Source: Verrucomicrobiales bacterium (GTDB lineage: Bacteria; Verrucomicrobiota; Verrucomicrobiia; Limisphaerales; UBA9464). From it: a DNA stretch of 64,000 bases. The notes beneath the pieces were generated by a model. The model was not told where the DNA came from. It ran no database searches and worked only from the letters and a program-made list of their open reading frames with translations. Shown piece after piece: positions 1-9,049 of this stretch. The first letter of the stretch is position 1; every line of letters starts with the position of its first letter. A program made the position numbers and the translations under genes. The stretch is from assembly GCA_027488845.1 (NCBI GenBank), contig JAIYBC010000063.1, positions 62,001 to 126,000 of the forward strand. Reading direction: 5' to 3'.

Positions 1-473
1 TACTTCTTCACGAGGTAGGGAAACCACGCGGTGCCCGGGGTCAGTGCCAGGGTGCGGCCCTCGAGGTCGGGGAAGCCGCGGACCGCGGAACCCTCGTGGA
101 TGAGGATGCCCTGCGGGTCGTGCTGCATGGTGGCCCCGACGGCGACCATCGGGATGCCACGCTCGTTGGCGAGGATGACGTCGTCGGTGCTGCCCATGCC
201 GAAGTCGCCGGCCTTGGTGGCCACGCGTTGGATGGCGAAGGCGTTGGGGCCGCCGGGGACGATCTCGACGTCGAGGCCGGCCTCGCGGTACCAGCCCTTC
301 AGCAGGGCCTGGTAGAAGCCGCCGTGTTCCGGCTGTGGATACCAGTCGGTCATCAGTCGCACCTTCACCGGCTCCGCCGCGAACAACGGCAGCACCGTGC
401 AGAGGAACGCGAGCAGGACCCGGGGTATCCGGACGGCCGGGAACGGATTCGTGATCGGGGTTCGCGTGGGCAT
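1..473 (-). CDS. NMT1/THI5-like ABC substrate-binding protein, 3'-truncated by window edge
   Basis: This gene is not in the ORF track because it runs off the left edge. Translating the minus strand from the ATG at 473 gives about 157 residues. They comprise a short basic N-terminus, a hydrophobic signal segment (VLLAFLCTVLPLFA) and then the typical start of an NMT1/THI5-like periplasmic binding domain (LMTDWYPQPEHGGFYQALLKGWYREAGLDVEIVPGGPN). Proteins of this family bind pyrimidines, sulfonates or similar small molecules in the periplasm and deliver them to an ABC permease. It lies 11 bases downstream of the 8-oxoguanine deaminase gene on the same strand. It is clearly paralogous to the product of 1930-3081, which has the same W-P-EHGG-Y pattern. 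The family call is firm; the ligand is unknown. Confidence 0.85.
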   Translation of the reverse strand, partial: MPTRTPITNPFPAVRIPRVLLAFLCTVLPLFAAEPVKVRLMTDWYPQPEHGGFYQALLKGWYREAGLDVEIVPGGPNAFAIQRVATKAGDFGMGSTDDVILANERGIPMVAVGATMQHDPQGILIHEGSAVRGFPDLEGRTLALTPGTAWFPYLVKK

Positions 474-484
474 GGGAGGCGGGT

Positions 485-1882
485 TCACTTGGCGCGACGG
501 AGCCGGTCGTGGAACCGACGGGCCGTGCGGCGGTGTCTTTCGAGGAGCTTCGGCAGCTCGACCCCGGTCGGCTGGCCGTCCCGGACGCGGACCTTCCCGT
601 GGACGAGCACGGTCTCGGCGTTGCGCGGATGGCAGAGCACGAGCCCGTGGACGACGTCGTCGGCACCGTTGCTGAAGAGGTCCTCGGCCGGGAAGACGGC
701 GAGGTCCGCGCACTTGCCGGGCTCGAGCGAACCGAGGTCGGCGGACCGGCCGAGGTTGCGGGCCCCCTCGAGCGTGGCCATCTCGAGAGCCTGTTCCGGG
801 GTCATCGCCCCGGCGCCGTGGACGACGCGGGTGAGCAGGAGCGCGAGCCGGGCCTCGTTGAGCATGTGGCCCGAGTCGTTCGAGGCCGAGCCGTCGACGC
901 CGAGGCTGACGGGACTGCCGCCGCTGCGGAGGTCGTTGACGCGGCAGACGCCCGACCCGAGGCGCATGTTGGAGCAGGGGCAGTGGGCGATGCCGGTGCG
1001 GGTGCGGGTGAGGTGGCCGACCTCGCGGTCGTTGAAGTGGATGCCGTGGGCGAGCCAGACGTCGTCGCCTTCCCAGCCGAGCTTCGACATGTAGGCGAAC
1101 GGCCGGGCGCCGAGCATCTTCAGGGCATCGGCGTTCTCGGGGATCGTCTCGCCGCAGTGGGTGTGGAGGCGGACCTTGAGCGAGCGGGCGAGGCGGGCGG
1201 TCTCGCGGTAGAGGTCGCCGGAGCAGCCGAACACGGTGCAGGGCGCGAAGGCGACGTGGGACATGGCGCCGGGACCGGACCGGTGGTACGCGTCGAACAG
1301 GCGCTGGCAGTCGGCGAGGATGGTGTCGGTGTCCTGGCAGGACCATTCCGGCATGATGTCGCTCGGGATGTTCACCGAGCCGCGGCAGCCGACGTAGCGG
1401 ATCCCGAGCGCCGCCGCCGCCTCGAATCCGGCGTCGAGCATCCGGTCGGAGCCGTCCCGCGGGAAGAGGTAGTGGTGGTCGCTGGTCATCGTGCACCCGC
1501 TGAGGAGGAGCTCGGCGCAGGCGACCTGGGTGGCGACGTCGAGGTCGTCGGGCGTGAAGTTCCGCCAGAGCGGCATGTGGCCGGCGAGCCAGGGCAGCAG
1601 CGGGAGGTTCGAGACCGGGCCGAACGCGCGGGCCAGGTTCTGGAACATGTGGTGGTGGGTGTTGATCATGCCCGGCAGCACGATGCCGCCGCGGGCGTCC
1701 ACCAACTCGACCTCCGAACCGGCACCCCGGATCCGCGGCGCCGCACCGGTGCCCAACGACCGGATGAAACCGTCCTCCGCCAGCAACCACGCCCCCCGCA
1801 GGACGCGTCGGTCCGCGTCCATCGTCACCAGGTGGCCGATGTTGCGGACCAGCGTCTTCGTCTTGGGTGCGGCTTGGGGCAT
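485..1882 (-). CDS. 8-oxoguanine deaminase-type amidohydrolase
   Basis: This is a 465-residue amidohydrolase-superfamily protein. The ORF track extends it to 537 aa, but the ATG at 1882 is preceded by GGAGGA at a good distance and begins real homology, so the 72 upstream residues are left out. Visible features are the metal-binding NTHHHMFQ motif near residues 74-81, then LHTHCGET, LAHGIHF and VDGSASND, and a C-terminal 'EPGKCADLAVF' composite-sandwich element. From memory of the family, the 'LLSGCTMTSDHHYLFP' and 'APCTVFGCSGDLYRETA' stretches match bacterial 8-oxoguanine deaminases, which turn 8-oxoguanine into urate and ammonia. Other ATZ/TRZ-type deaminases (S-adenosylhomocysteine, triazine) are the alternative. 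It lies between two binding-protein genes, which suggests that the imported compound is its substrate or a precursor of it. Confidence 0.85.
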   Translation of the reverse strand: MPQAAPKTKTLVRNIGHLVTMDADRRVLRGAWLLAEDGFIRSLGTGAAPRIRGAGSEVELVDARGGIVLPGMINTHHHMFQNLARAFGPVSNLPLLPWLAGHMPLWRNFTPDDLDVATQVACAELLLSGCTMTSDHHYLFPRDGSDRMLDAGFEAAAALGIRYVGCRGSVNIPSDIMPEWSCQDTDTILADCQRLFDAYHRSGPGAMSHVAFAPCTVFGCSGDLYRETARLARSLKVRLHTHCGETIPENADALKMLGARPFAYMSKLGWEGDDVWLAHGIHFNDREVGHLTRTRTGIAHCPCSNMRLGSGVCRVNDLRSGGSPVSLGVDGSASNDSGHMLNEARLALLLTRVVHGAGAMTPEQALEMATLEGARNLGRSADLGSLEPGKCADLAVFPAEDLFSNGADDVVHGLVLCHPRNAETVLVHGKVRVRDGQPTGVELPKLLERHRRTARRFHDRLRRAK

Positions 1883-1929
1883 GTCGGAAGTTCCTCCGCC
1901 CCGGATGCGGGGCAACCGGGGACGACGTC

Positions 1930-3081
1930 CTAGGGTGTCCCGCCCCGTTCGACCGGGGCGTTCGTCCAGAACGGCGCGGGCAAGGTCGGATCCAGCTTCA
2001 GGGCGGCCGGGGTGAAGGCGTCGGTGACGACGGAAGCGACCGGGACCGGAGTGCGGACGACGCCGAGGTCGAGCAGGATGCGGCCGAGCTCCTCCCATCG
2101 GCGGAGATCGACGGCGCCCATCGATTCGCCGCGGGCGGCGTCGCCTTCCACGAGGCGCAGCTCCCGCATCTTGACGTAGCTGAACCGCATTCCGCCGGCG
2201 TCCATGGTGGGCGAGATCGAGCGGATGTGGGCGTGGATGGGTTCGGGATCCCTGAAGTAGGATTGCCAGCCGAGGTAGGCGCCGCGGCTGAACTTGGCGA
2301 CGAGTTCGGGGTGCTTCTCGACGAGCTGGCGGTTGGCGATGATCACGCGGTAGGGGTCGAAGCCGGACTCGCTGATCTGGAGAACCCGCGAGGCGACGCC
2401 CTCGCGCAGGGCGTAGTAGGGCTCGCTGGTCGGGTAGGCCTGCATGATCCAGTCGGGGTCCTTCACGAAGTTGGCCACGTTGCCCGTGATCGGACGAACG
2501 CGGATCTTCTTCAGGCCGTATTTCTTCTGGAGGAACTGCAGCCAGGTGCCGCCGATCTGCATCGCGAGATCGCGGTCCTCGAGGTCGGCGAAGGAACGGA
2601 CGGGGGAATCCGCGCGGACCATCACGCCCTGCGGGTCGTGCTGGAAATAGGAGTTCACCGCGACGATGGGCAGGCCGCGGTCGACGGCCACGAACACGGC
2701 GTCGCCGCGGACGATGCCGAGGCCGTACGGATCGAGGGCGACCCGCTTCTCGATCTCGGAGTTGGGGCCGCCGATGAGGACGTTCACCTTCACGCCCTCG
2801 GCATCCCAGATCCCGCGTTGCTGGGCGGCGTAGTAGCCGCCGTGCTCCGGTTCGGGTACCCAGTCGTGGATGAAGTTGAGCGGTTCGGACCGGGCCTTGG
2901 CGTCCGCCCTATCGGCGGCGGGGCCGGCGGAGGAATCGCGGCCGCATCCGCCGAGGAGCCAGAAGACGAGGACCGCGGCCACGGCCACCAGCAGCCGGGC
3001 GGACCAGCGGAGGGCCTCCGCCAGCCTGGCCTGGACCACGGACGAATTCTGCAGCTCGAAGTCGGTCTCGGGACGGTTCAT
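1930..3081 (-). CDS. NMT1/THI5-like substrate-binding lipoprotein
   Basis: This 383-residue protein has a single N-terminal hydrophobic segment (LLVAVAAVLVFWLLGGC) ending in a lipobox with cysteine at position 46. It is therefore probably a lipoprotein, although the 29 residues before the hydrophobic stretch are long for a signal peptide. The mature part starts with a serine/alanine-rich linker and then LNFIHDWVPEPEHGGYYAAQQRGIWDAEGVKVNVLIGGPN, the NMT1/THI5-like binding fold. It is paralogous to the truncated protein at 1-473 and more distantly related to the one at 12360. It lies 47 bases upstream of the deaminase gene in the same direction, probably in one operon. A later internal start would give a more normal signal peptide. 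The ligand cannot be read from the sequence. Confidence 0.85.
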   Translation of the reverse strand: MNRPETDFELQNSSVVQARLAEALRWSARLLVAVAAVLVFWLLGGCGRDSSAGPAADRADAKARSEPLNFIHDWVPEPEHGGYYAAQQRGIWDAEGVKVNVLIGGPNSEIEKRVALDPYGLGIVRGDAVFVAVDRGLPIVAVNSYFQHDPQGVMVRADSPVRSFADLEDRDLAMQIGGTWLQFLQKKYGLKKIRVRPITGNVANFVKDPDWIMQAYPTSEPYYALREGVASRVLQISESGFDPYRVIIANRQLVEKHPELVAKFSRGAYLGWQSYFRDPEPIHAHIRSISPTMDAGGMRFSYVKMRELRLVEGDAARGESMGAVDLRRWEELGRILLDLGVVRTPVPVASVVTDAFTPAALKLDPTLPAPFWTNAPVERGGTP

Positions 3082-3099
3082 GGAGTCGGACTTGGCCGG

Positions 3100-3220
3100 A
3101 TGCGATCAGATGGGCCCCACGCCAAGGCGCAAAGACGCCAAAGCGGGATTGGAAACCGCCGATTCTCCTCGGTTGCAGCGCGGCCTGGCGGCTTGGCGTG
3201 CGGGTCCGGTCTGCATGGAT
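3100..3220. repeat. Intergenic phrase repeat (GCCAAGGCGCAAAGACGCCAAAG)
   Basis: The 221-base gap between the binding-protein start and the TonB receptor stop contains CACGCCAAGGCGCAAAGACGCCAAAG at 3118-3143. A partly complementary GCGGCTTGGCGTGCG follows near 3187-3201, so the element could fold back on itself. The same words recur in the gaps near 13.4, 43.6, 46.5 and 58.6 kb. No coding capacity is credible here. Confidence 0.5.
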
Positions 3221-3302
3221 CGGATGTGGTTCGGTACGGGAAAAGGGGGCTTCCGACCGCACACACAACAGCCGGAAGCCCCACGCACTGGAGGAGGATG
3301 GA

Positions 3303-5732
3303 TCAGAACTTGTAGCGGATCTGTCCGCTGATGCGGAAGGGCTGCTCGGGGAAGATCACGTCGTTGCCGGCGAAACCGGGGTCGATGGACGTCCAGTTCC
3401 GCTCGTCGGTGATGTTGAAGAAGTTGATCTGCACGTCCCACTTCGGCTGCTTGTAGAAGACGAAGGCGTTGATGACGTACTGGGCGGGGATGGTCAGCGT
3501 GCCGTTCTGGTTCTGCCACTGCTCACCGGTGACCTGCGGGCCGACGCTGGCGCCGAAGCCGCTGTCGAACTGGTAGGTCAGGTAGGCGTTGAAGAGCACG
3601 CGGGGAACCGAGGCGGCGCGGGTCTTGCCGAGCACCGGGGCGTAGGAGTAGTTCGGGCTTCCGCGGCCGGTGCCGGACTGGCCGTCCACGATGAAGCCGA
3701 CCGGGAAGCCGTCGAGGTAGTTGCCGGTCTGCTGGCCGGGGCGGGAGTCGGCGGTGGCGTCCTGGTAGGTGAAGTTGGCGCTCGCGTTGAAGTTGCGGTC
3801 CGGCTGGTAGAACGCCTCCAGCTCGACGCCCTTGGTCTCGATGCCGATCGGGTCGCCGACCAGCTGCGGGGCCACGCGGGTCTGGTTGAAGAGGGAGGCG
3901 CCGACGAAGACCTTGTTGTCGAGCAGGCTCGCCTTGGATCCGAACTCGATCAGCTCGCTCTCGGTGGAGAGGGAACGTTCGAGGCCGGCCTTGGTGTTGC
4001 TGGTGCCGTCCACGCCGCCGAAGTTCGCGCTGCCCTGGATCGCGTTGACCAGGTTGTAGGTCGCGTAGCTCGTCAGCGTCGGCGTCCACTTGTAGATGCC
4101 GCTGATGAAGACCGAGGTGTTGAAGACGTCGGTCGAGACGTTGTAGCGGTTGCCGACCGGGAACCCGACGGCCTCCGGGCTGCGGGCGGAGGCGCTGATG
4201 TAGTCGCCGCGGCCGCCGGCGATGATGGAGAACCTGTCATGCAGCTTCATGTCCCACTGCGTGAAGAAGGCTCCCTGGCGGATCTCGGAGTTCTGGTCGC
4301 CGTTGCCGAAGAAGTAGTTCGAGCCGTAGCCGGGGGCGCCGGGGACGAGGACCGTGCTGCCGCCGTAGGTGGTGATGGCCGGGTTGACGGGCAACCGGAA
4401 GGAGGTGGCCGGCTGGGTGACGTCGTAGAGGAAGAACGGCTCGATCGAGAAGTCCTGGTAGGAGACGAGCGAGGCGTAGCGGAGGTCGACGCCGCTGATG
4501 GTCTTGATGGGCAGCTCGAAGCTCCCGAGCTTGGGCGCGATCTCGTAGTGGAGCTCGGTGCGGTCGTTGACCATCCAGTTCTCCGGCACGTACTCGGTGT
4601 AGCCGTAGCCGGAGGCCTTGCGTGACTCCTGGGTCTCGCCGTAGGCGCGGTTGACCACCTTGCCGAAGTCGTTGATCAGGTAGGTCGAGATCAGCTGCGA
4701 GGAGAACTTCTTCGCGGCGGCGCTGTCGCCGGGGGCGTTGATCGTCTGCCAGGGGTAGACGTGGACGCGCGAGGCGAGGTTCGTGTTGAGCAGCGCGAAG
4801 TTCGCGTTGAGGCCGAAGGCGCCGATGGAGGTCAGCGGATCGCCGAACGCGTTGTTCGGGAGCACCGGGCCGGCGATGTAGAGCCAGTCGTCGATCAGCT
4901 CCTGGGTGACGCGGTTGATGCCGATGACCTCGTTGAACCGGGAGGTGAAGAACTGCGCGTTCCAGTCGAAGGTGAGCTTCTCGTTCGGGCGGAAGGTCAG
5001 GGCGCCGAAGATGTCCTGGGTGTTGTCCTTGACGTTCTGGTAGTAGCCCTCGGCCTCACGTCCGAGGTAGCTGACGCGCCAGGCGAGCTTCTCGTTGATC
5101 GGCCCGCCGTAGTCCAGGATCCACTCCGGGTTGAAGTAGCTCTGGCCGCCCGGGACGTAGCTGCCCCATCGGGTGATCAGCTCGCCGTGGTTGGCGTCGA
5201 AGTAGGGGAGCTTGGTGACGAAGTTGACGTAGCCGCCCGGGCCGTTGCCCTGGGGACCGTACACCGCGGAACCCGGGCCCTTGACGATGTCCATCGCCTC
5301 GACGCCGTTGAAGCTCGCGAGCACCGAGTTGCGGCTGTAGATGGTCCGCTGGCCGTTCTGGTAGATCTCGGAGAGGTCGCCGCGGATGACGGGGACGTTC
5401 GCGAGTCCGTAGCGGGACGGCGTGTAGACGCCGGGCGAGTACTGGTTGAAGTCCGTGGCGCGGGAGATGGCGCGGGCCTCCATCTGGGCCTTCGTCACCA
5501 GGGACACCGACCGCGGGGTCTCGAGGATGCTCCGGTCGTCGCCCATCACCGACTCCACGGGGCGGGCGGTCGGGAGGACCGTCTCCTCCAGGGGCAGGCC
5601 CTCGACAACCACCTTGTCGAGCACGTTGGTCGATCCGGGAGTGGCCTCCTGCGCCTGTGCGGCCAGGAACGGGACGAGGGCGAGGGTGGCGACGCCACCG
5701 ATACGGCCCGGAAGCCAGAAACGAGGTTTCAT
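3303..5732 (-). CDS. TonB-dependent outer-membrane receptor
   Basis: This 809-residue protein has a cleavable signal peptide (LALVPFLAAQAQ). A plug domain follows at about residues 55-165, containing ETPRSVSLVTKAQMEARAI, YSPGVYTPSRYGLANVPVIRG and GPGSAVYGPQGNGPGGYVNFVTK, and then a long beta-barrel ending in the expected aromatic residue (ISGQIRYKF). The length and the 'RGD-IYQNGQR' plug style resemble siderophore-type receptors. Verrucomicrobial receptors of this class also take up many non-iron ligands. It is the first gene of the leftward half of a divergent cluster with nucleobase deaminases and binding proteins, so it may carry the cluster's substrate across the outer membrane. That role is inferred from position only. 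Confidence 0.9.
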   Translation of the reverse strand: MKPRFWLPGRIGGVATLALVPFLAAQAQEATPGSTNVLDKVVVEGLPLEETVLPTARPVESVMGDDRSILETPRSVSLVTKAQMEARAISRATDFNQYSPGVYTPSRYGLANVPVIRGDLSEIYQNGQRTIYSRNSVLASFNGVEAMDIVKGPGSAVYGPQGNGPGGYVNFVTKLPYFDANHGELITRWGSYVPGGQSYFNPEWILDYGGPINEKLAWRVSYLGREAEGYYQNVKDNTQDIFGALTFRPNEKLTFDWNAQFFTSRFNEVIGINRVTQELIDDWLYIAGPVLPNNAFGDPLTSIGAFGLNANFALLNTNLASRVHVYPWQTINAPGDSAAAKKFSSQLISTYLINDFGKVVNRAYGETQESRKASGYGYTEYVPENWMVNDRTELHYEIAPKLGSFELPIKTISGVDLRYASLVSYQDFSIEPFFLYDVTQPATSFRLPVNPAITTYGGSTVLVPGAPGYGSNYFFGNGDQNSEIRQGAFFTQWDMKLHDRFSIIAGGRGDYISASARSPEAVGFPVGNRYNVSTDVFNTSVFISGIYKWTPTLTSYATYNLVNAIQGSANFGGVDGTSNTKAGLERSLSTESELIEFGSKASLLDNKVFVGASLFNQTRVAPQLVGDPIGIETKGVELEAFYQPDRNFNASANFTYQDATADSRPGQQTGNYLDGFPVGFIVDGQSGTGRGSPNYSYAPVLGKTRAASVPRVLFNAYLTYQFDSGFGASVGPQVTGEQWQNQNGTLTIPAQYVINAFVFYKQPKWDVQINFFNITDERNWTSIDPGFAGNDVIFPEQPFRISGQIRYKF

Positions 5733-6183
5733 CAGTTCGGACGGATTAGTTGGGTTGTTTGAGTGCGACGGGGGTCAGACGCCGCGATGCCCCCAAGGCA
5801 TCCGGCGTGCCAAACCTCCCCCGGATCCTACGGCAGTTCCAGCGCCCTACTGAAGGCCGTTTCTTTCCACCTTCACCCCACCAAGTTCCCGCGAGGGCGC
5901 CGGCTGCCCATTTTCCTCGGCTTCAGCGCAGAATCGGGAGGACGGCCCCTCTCGGCACGACGTGGTTCTGATGAGTCGGATTGCTGGATGGACAGGGGAT
6001 GCAGGCAGGAGATTCAGCGTCGGCTCGGCGCTGGGGCGGTGAGGGGCGTCCAGGGGTGGGTGGCGGTATTTGGCCATGCTGGGCACGCATGTGTGCCAAA
6101 CCACCGGGTGTCCATGATCCAGAAGCGACAGGAGGTCGGCGGTCCAAGGGCATTCGGAAGGGGATTGGGCCGATGACGGGGCC
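5733..6183. promoter_or_regulatory. Divergent intergenic region between receptor and deaminase genes
   Basis: This 451-base region must hold promoters for both halves of the heterocycle cluster. The only distinct element seen is GGCACGCATGTGTGCC at 6082-6097, a 16-base palindrome with one mismatched pair, nested in TTTGGC...GCCAAA (6070-6100). It would suit a dimeric repressor. Neither a TPP, purine nor cobalamin riboswitch consensus was recognised on either strand, and the short ORFs listed here look random. Confidence 0.4.
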
Positions 6184-6771
6184 ATGGAACATCCTCTGCT
6201 TTCGGCTCCCAGGATGGCCCAGACCCCGAAACGCCCGACTCCCGAGGATGAGGTGTTCATGAAGTCGCTGGCCGACTTCGCGCACCGCGAGTTGGCGACG
6301 GATCGGCGTTCGCCGTTCGCATCGGACGTGGTGGAGACGTCGACCGGGAAGCTCGTGATGCGTCGGCTGAACGGCGTGCGGATCGAGAACGACCCGTCGA
6401 GCCACGCCGAGGTGCGGGTGATGCGTGCCGCCTGCAAGAAGCTCAAGACCACCAGCCTCAAGGGCCACACGCTGTACACCACCTGCGAGCCGTGTCCGAT
6501 GTGCATGGCCATGGCCCTGTGGGCCGGGATCGACCGGGTCGTGTTCGGATCGACCATCTCGGACGCCTCGCGCCACTGCGCCCAGATCTACGTTCCGGCC
6601 AAGACCCTGCAGCGGAAGTCCGACATGGACTGCGAGGTCGTGGGCCCGGTGCTCCGCAGGGAGTGCGTCGCCCTGTTCGAGGATCCGCGGATGCTTTCCG
6701 CGATGGCGCTTTGGAAGAAGTCCCGTGGCGGGAAACCGGCCAAGCCCGCGCGCCGCGCCTCCGGATCCTGA
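6184..6771 (+). CDS. Guanine deaminase-type nucleoside/nucleobase deaminase
   Basis: This is a 195-residue member of the cytidine deaminase-like superfamily. The zinc site is visible as SSHAEVRVM (His74, catalytic Glu76) and TCEPCPMCMAM (Cys104, Cys107). The spacing and the TTCEPCPMC form match GuaD/TadA-type deaminases, and the length suits bacterial guanine deaminase better than tRNA adenosine deaminase. Expected reaction: guanine to xanthine plus ammonia. The C-terminus is basic (GGKPAKPARRAS). The ATG at 6214 (MAQTPKRP) is an equally possible start, since neither start has a strong ribosome-binding site. It begins the rightward operon, and the next gene starts 23 bases after its stop. Together with the 8-oxoguanine deaminase-type gene it supports a purine theme. 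Confidence 0.8.
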   Translation: MEHPLLSAPRMAQTPKRPTPEDEVFMKSLADFAHRELATDRRSPFASDVVETSTGKLVMRRLNGVRIENDPSSHAEVRVMRAACKKLKTTSLKGHTLYTTCEPCPMCMAMALWAGIDRVVFGSTISDASRHCAQIYVPAKTLQRKSDMDCEVVGPVLRRECVALFEDPRMLSAMALWKKSRGGKPAKPARRASGS

Positions 6772-6794
6772 CACGCCGTCCGCCCCTTTCGTCC

Positions 6795-8180
6795 ATGACC
6801 AACGCCGACCTCGTCGCACTCGCGGAGCTCCTGCCCGCCGAACGGATCGTCACCGCCCCCGCGCAGCTCGAGACCCTGAGCCGCGACTTCTACTGGTACT
6901 CGCCCATCCTGAAACGGGACCTCTCGGACCGCCGGGCCGAAGTGGTCGTGCAGGCGCGGGACGTGGAGGACGTGAAGGCGATCATCCGGTTCGCCTTCGG
7001 CCGCCGCATCCCCCTCACCCTGCGCGGGGCCGGCACGGGGAACTACGGGCAATGCATCCCGACCCATGGCGGCATCGTGCTGGACCTGGCGGCGTTGGAC
7101 CGGATCCACGGCATCTCGCCGGACGGCGTCGCGGTCTGCGACCCGGCGGCCCGGCTGGCCTCGATCGAGAACGCCGCGCGCCAGGTCGGCTGGGAGCTGC
7201 GCTGCTATCCGAGCACGTTCGTGAAGGCCGGCGTCGCCGGCTTCTGCGCGGGCGGTTCCGGCGGCATCGGCAGCATCACCTGGGGCGGCCTGCGCGAGAA
7301 CGGGACGGTCCATGCGCTCACCATCCTCACCATGGAGGCGGAGCCCCGTGAGATCCGCCTCGCGGGACCCGACATCTTCCGGATCCTCCACGCCTGGGGC
7401 ACCAACGGGGTGATCGTGCAGGTGGAGCTGCGCCTGGCGCCGCGGACCAACTGGGCCCAGCTGGCGGTGGCGCATCCGGAGTTCCCGGCCTCGTTCGACT
7501 TCGTCGAGGCGATCGCCAAGAACGACTCCTTCAAGAAGCGCCTCACCTCGTGCTTCGAATGGCCGCTGCCGTCCCATTTCACCCCGCTGCAGAAGTGGGT
7601 TCCGAAGGGCCGTGCGCTGGCCTTCTTCGAGGTGGCGGACGACCAGCTCCAACGGCTGGCCGACGCCGCGAAGAACGGGGGCGGCGAGGTCTGCTTCGTG
7701 GCCCCCTACACGGAACCGCGTCGCGGGACCCTGCTGAGCGACTACACGTGGAACCACACGACGCTGTGGGCGTTGAAGGGGGATCCCTCCCTGACCTACC
7801 TCCAGTGCGGCTTCTCCGCCACCGAGGCCCGCAGCCAGATCCGTCGGCTCAAGGCGCGGTTCGGCGACGACTTCCTGATGCACGTCGAGTTCGTCCGGTG
7901 GGACAACGTGGTCACCCCCGGCTCCATCCCGGTCATCCGGTACAGCACCGACGAGCGTCTCCGGGAGATGATCGCCTTCTGCGAGGGCATCGGCGTGAGC
8001 GTGGCCAACCCGCACGTGAACTTCCTCGAGGGTTCGGGCCGTTGGCGGCCGGACGACGCCAAGCTGGTGGCCAAGCAGGAGTACGATCCCCGCGGCCTGC
8101 TGAACCCGGGCAAGATGCGCGGGTTCGCCGCGAGCCTCGAGGGGGTGTCCGGCAACGCGCCGCTGGAAGCCGCCGCCTGA
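6795..8180 (+). CDS. FAD-binding (PCMH-type) oxidoreductase, GlcD-like
   Basis: This is a 461-residue protein; the ORF track starts 101 codons too early, inside the deaminase gene. The N-terminal half is an FAD_binding_4 (vanillyl-alcohol oxidase type) domain with LTLRGAGTGNYGQCIPTHGGIVLDLAAL as the FAD-pyrophosphate segment and AGFCAGGSGGIGSITWGGLRENG further on. The C-terminus ends with the family's usual EYDPRGLLNPGKM. There is no iron-sulfur domain. Relatives oxidise hydroxy acids, alcohols or aldonolactones, and the substrate here is unknown. It lies between a guanine deaminase-type and a creatininase-type gene with tight spacing (23 and 25 bases). Oxidation of a purine-derived intermediate is therefore plausible, but that is only inference. 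Confidence 0.8.
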   Translation: MTNADLVALAELLPAERIVTAPAQLETLSRDFYWYSPILKRDLSDRRAEVVVQARDVEDVKAIIRFAFGRRIPLTLRGAGTGNYGQCIPTHGGIVLDLAALDRIHGISPDGVAVCDPAARLASIENAARQVGWELRCYPSTFVKAGVAGFCAGGSGGIGSITWGGLRENGTVHALTILTMEAEPREIRLAGPDIFRILHAWGTNGVIVQVELRLAPRTNWAQLAVAHPEFPASFDFVEAIAKNDSFKKRLTSCFEWPLPSHFTPLQKWVPKGRALAFFEVADDQLQRLADAAKNGGGEVCFVAPYTEPRRGTLLSDYTWNHTTLWALKGDPSLTYLQCGFSATEARSQIRRLKARFGDDFLMHVEFVRWDNVVTPGSIPVIRYSTDERLREMIAFCEGIGVSVANPHVNFLEGSGRWRPDDAKLVAKQEYDPRGLLNPGKMRGFAASLEGVSGNAPLEAAA

Positions 8181-8205
8181 CGAACCCGAACCGACCCACG
8201 AACCC

Positions 8206-8994
8206 GTGAAGACCTGGATCCCGCCGGAACGATTCCTCCCCTACCTGACCTGGAAGCAGGTGGACGCCCTGCCGCGGGACCGCACGCTGCTGGTGCTGCC
8301 GACGGCGGCGATCGAGCAGCACGGCCACCACCTGCCGCTCGCGACCGACACGCTGCTCAACAACCTGCTCCTGGGGCATGCGTTGAGGAAGGTGCCGGCG
8401 GACCTGCCGATCTACGCCTTGGCGCCCGTGTGCTACGGCAAGAGCAACGAGCACGTGGGCTTCCCGGGGACGCTGAGCGTGGGTCGGGACACCTTCGCCG
8501 CGGTGCTGAGGGACCTCGCGCGCAGCCTCGTGGCGGCGGGCTTCAGGCGGCTGGTCTTCTTCAACAGCCACGGCGGGAACCATTCCCTGCTCGACGTGAT
8601 GGCGCGTGATCTCCGCGACGAGTTCGGGATGCGGACGTTCTGCCTCTTCGGAGGAGGCGCGGCGAGCGGCCTCGACCCGCAGGAGGCCGCGTATGGCTTC
8701 CACGCCGGCGAGGTCGAGACGTCGCTGCTGCTCCACGCCACGCCCGAGCTGGTCCACACGGACCGGTACACGGTGAACTACATCGCCCGTCTCGGCGACC
8801 CGGGCGTGCTCAAGCCGGAGTTCGCCTCGGCCACCTTCTCCTGGCTCACCCGGGACATCGCGCCGAGCGGCGTGATGGGCGACCCCACGCCGTCCTCCGC
8901 GGAGAAGGGCGAACGGTGGTGCGACGAGATGAGCTCCCGCGTCGCCGCGGCGCTGCAGGAGATGTATGCCTTCCGCGAGATCCTCGAACGCTGA
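8206..8994 (+). CDS. Creatininase-family amidohydrolase
   Basis: This 262-residue protein starts at a GTG. It has the complete creatininase-family metal site: IEQHGHHLPLATD (Glu37, His39, Asp48), FFNSHGGNH near residue 119 and FHAGEVETSLLL near residue 165. Family members hydrolyse cyclic or linear amides. They include creatinine amidohydrolase, the ArfB deformylase acting on a formamidopyrimidine, and MftE of mycofactocin synthesis. In this operon, between an FAD oxidoreductase and a CocE-type hydrolase, a heterocycle or formamide bond from purine or pyrimidine breakdown is the likely target. True creatinine hydrolysis cannot be excluded. Motifs make the family certain; the substrate is open. 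Confidence 0.85.
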   Translation: MKTWIPPERFLPYLTWKQVDALPRDRTLLVLPTAAIEQHGHHLPLATDTLLNNLLLGHALRKVPADLPIYALAPVCYGKSNEHVGFPGTLSVGRDTFAAVLRDLARSLVAAGFRRLVFFNSHGGNHSLLDVMARDLRDEFGMRTFCLFGGGAASGLDPQEAAYGFHAGEVETSLLLHATPELVHTDRYTVNYIARLGDPGVLKPEFASATFSWLTRDIAPSGVMGDPTPSSAEKGERWCDEMSSRVAAALQEMYAFREILER

Positions 8995-9049
8995 CCGACG
9001 GCGGTCCCGGACGACGGCGGTCCGCCGCCGTCCGCATTCCTCTCCCGGG

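Noticed and set aside
5733-6183. Possible TPP, purine or cobalamin riboswitch upstream of the TonB receptor or deaminase
   Set aside because: I looked for their conserved core sequences on both strands and found none. Only a short GAAGCCGAGGAAAAT stretch resembled a cobalamin element, without the rest of it.
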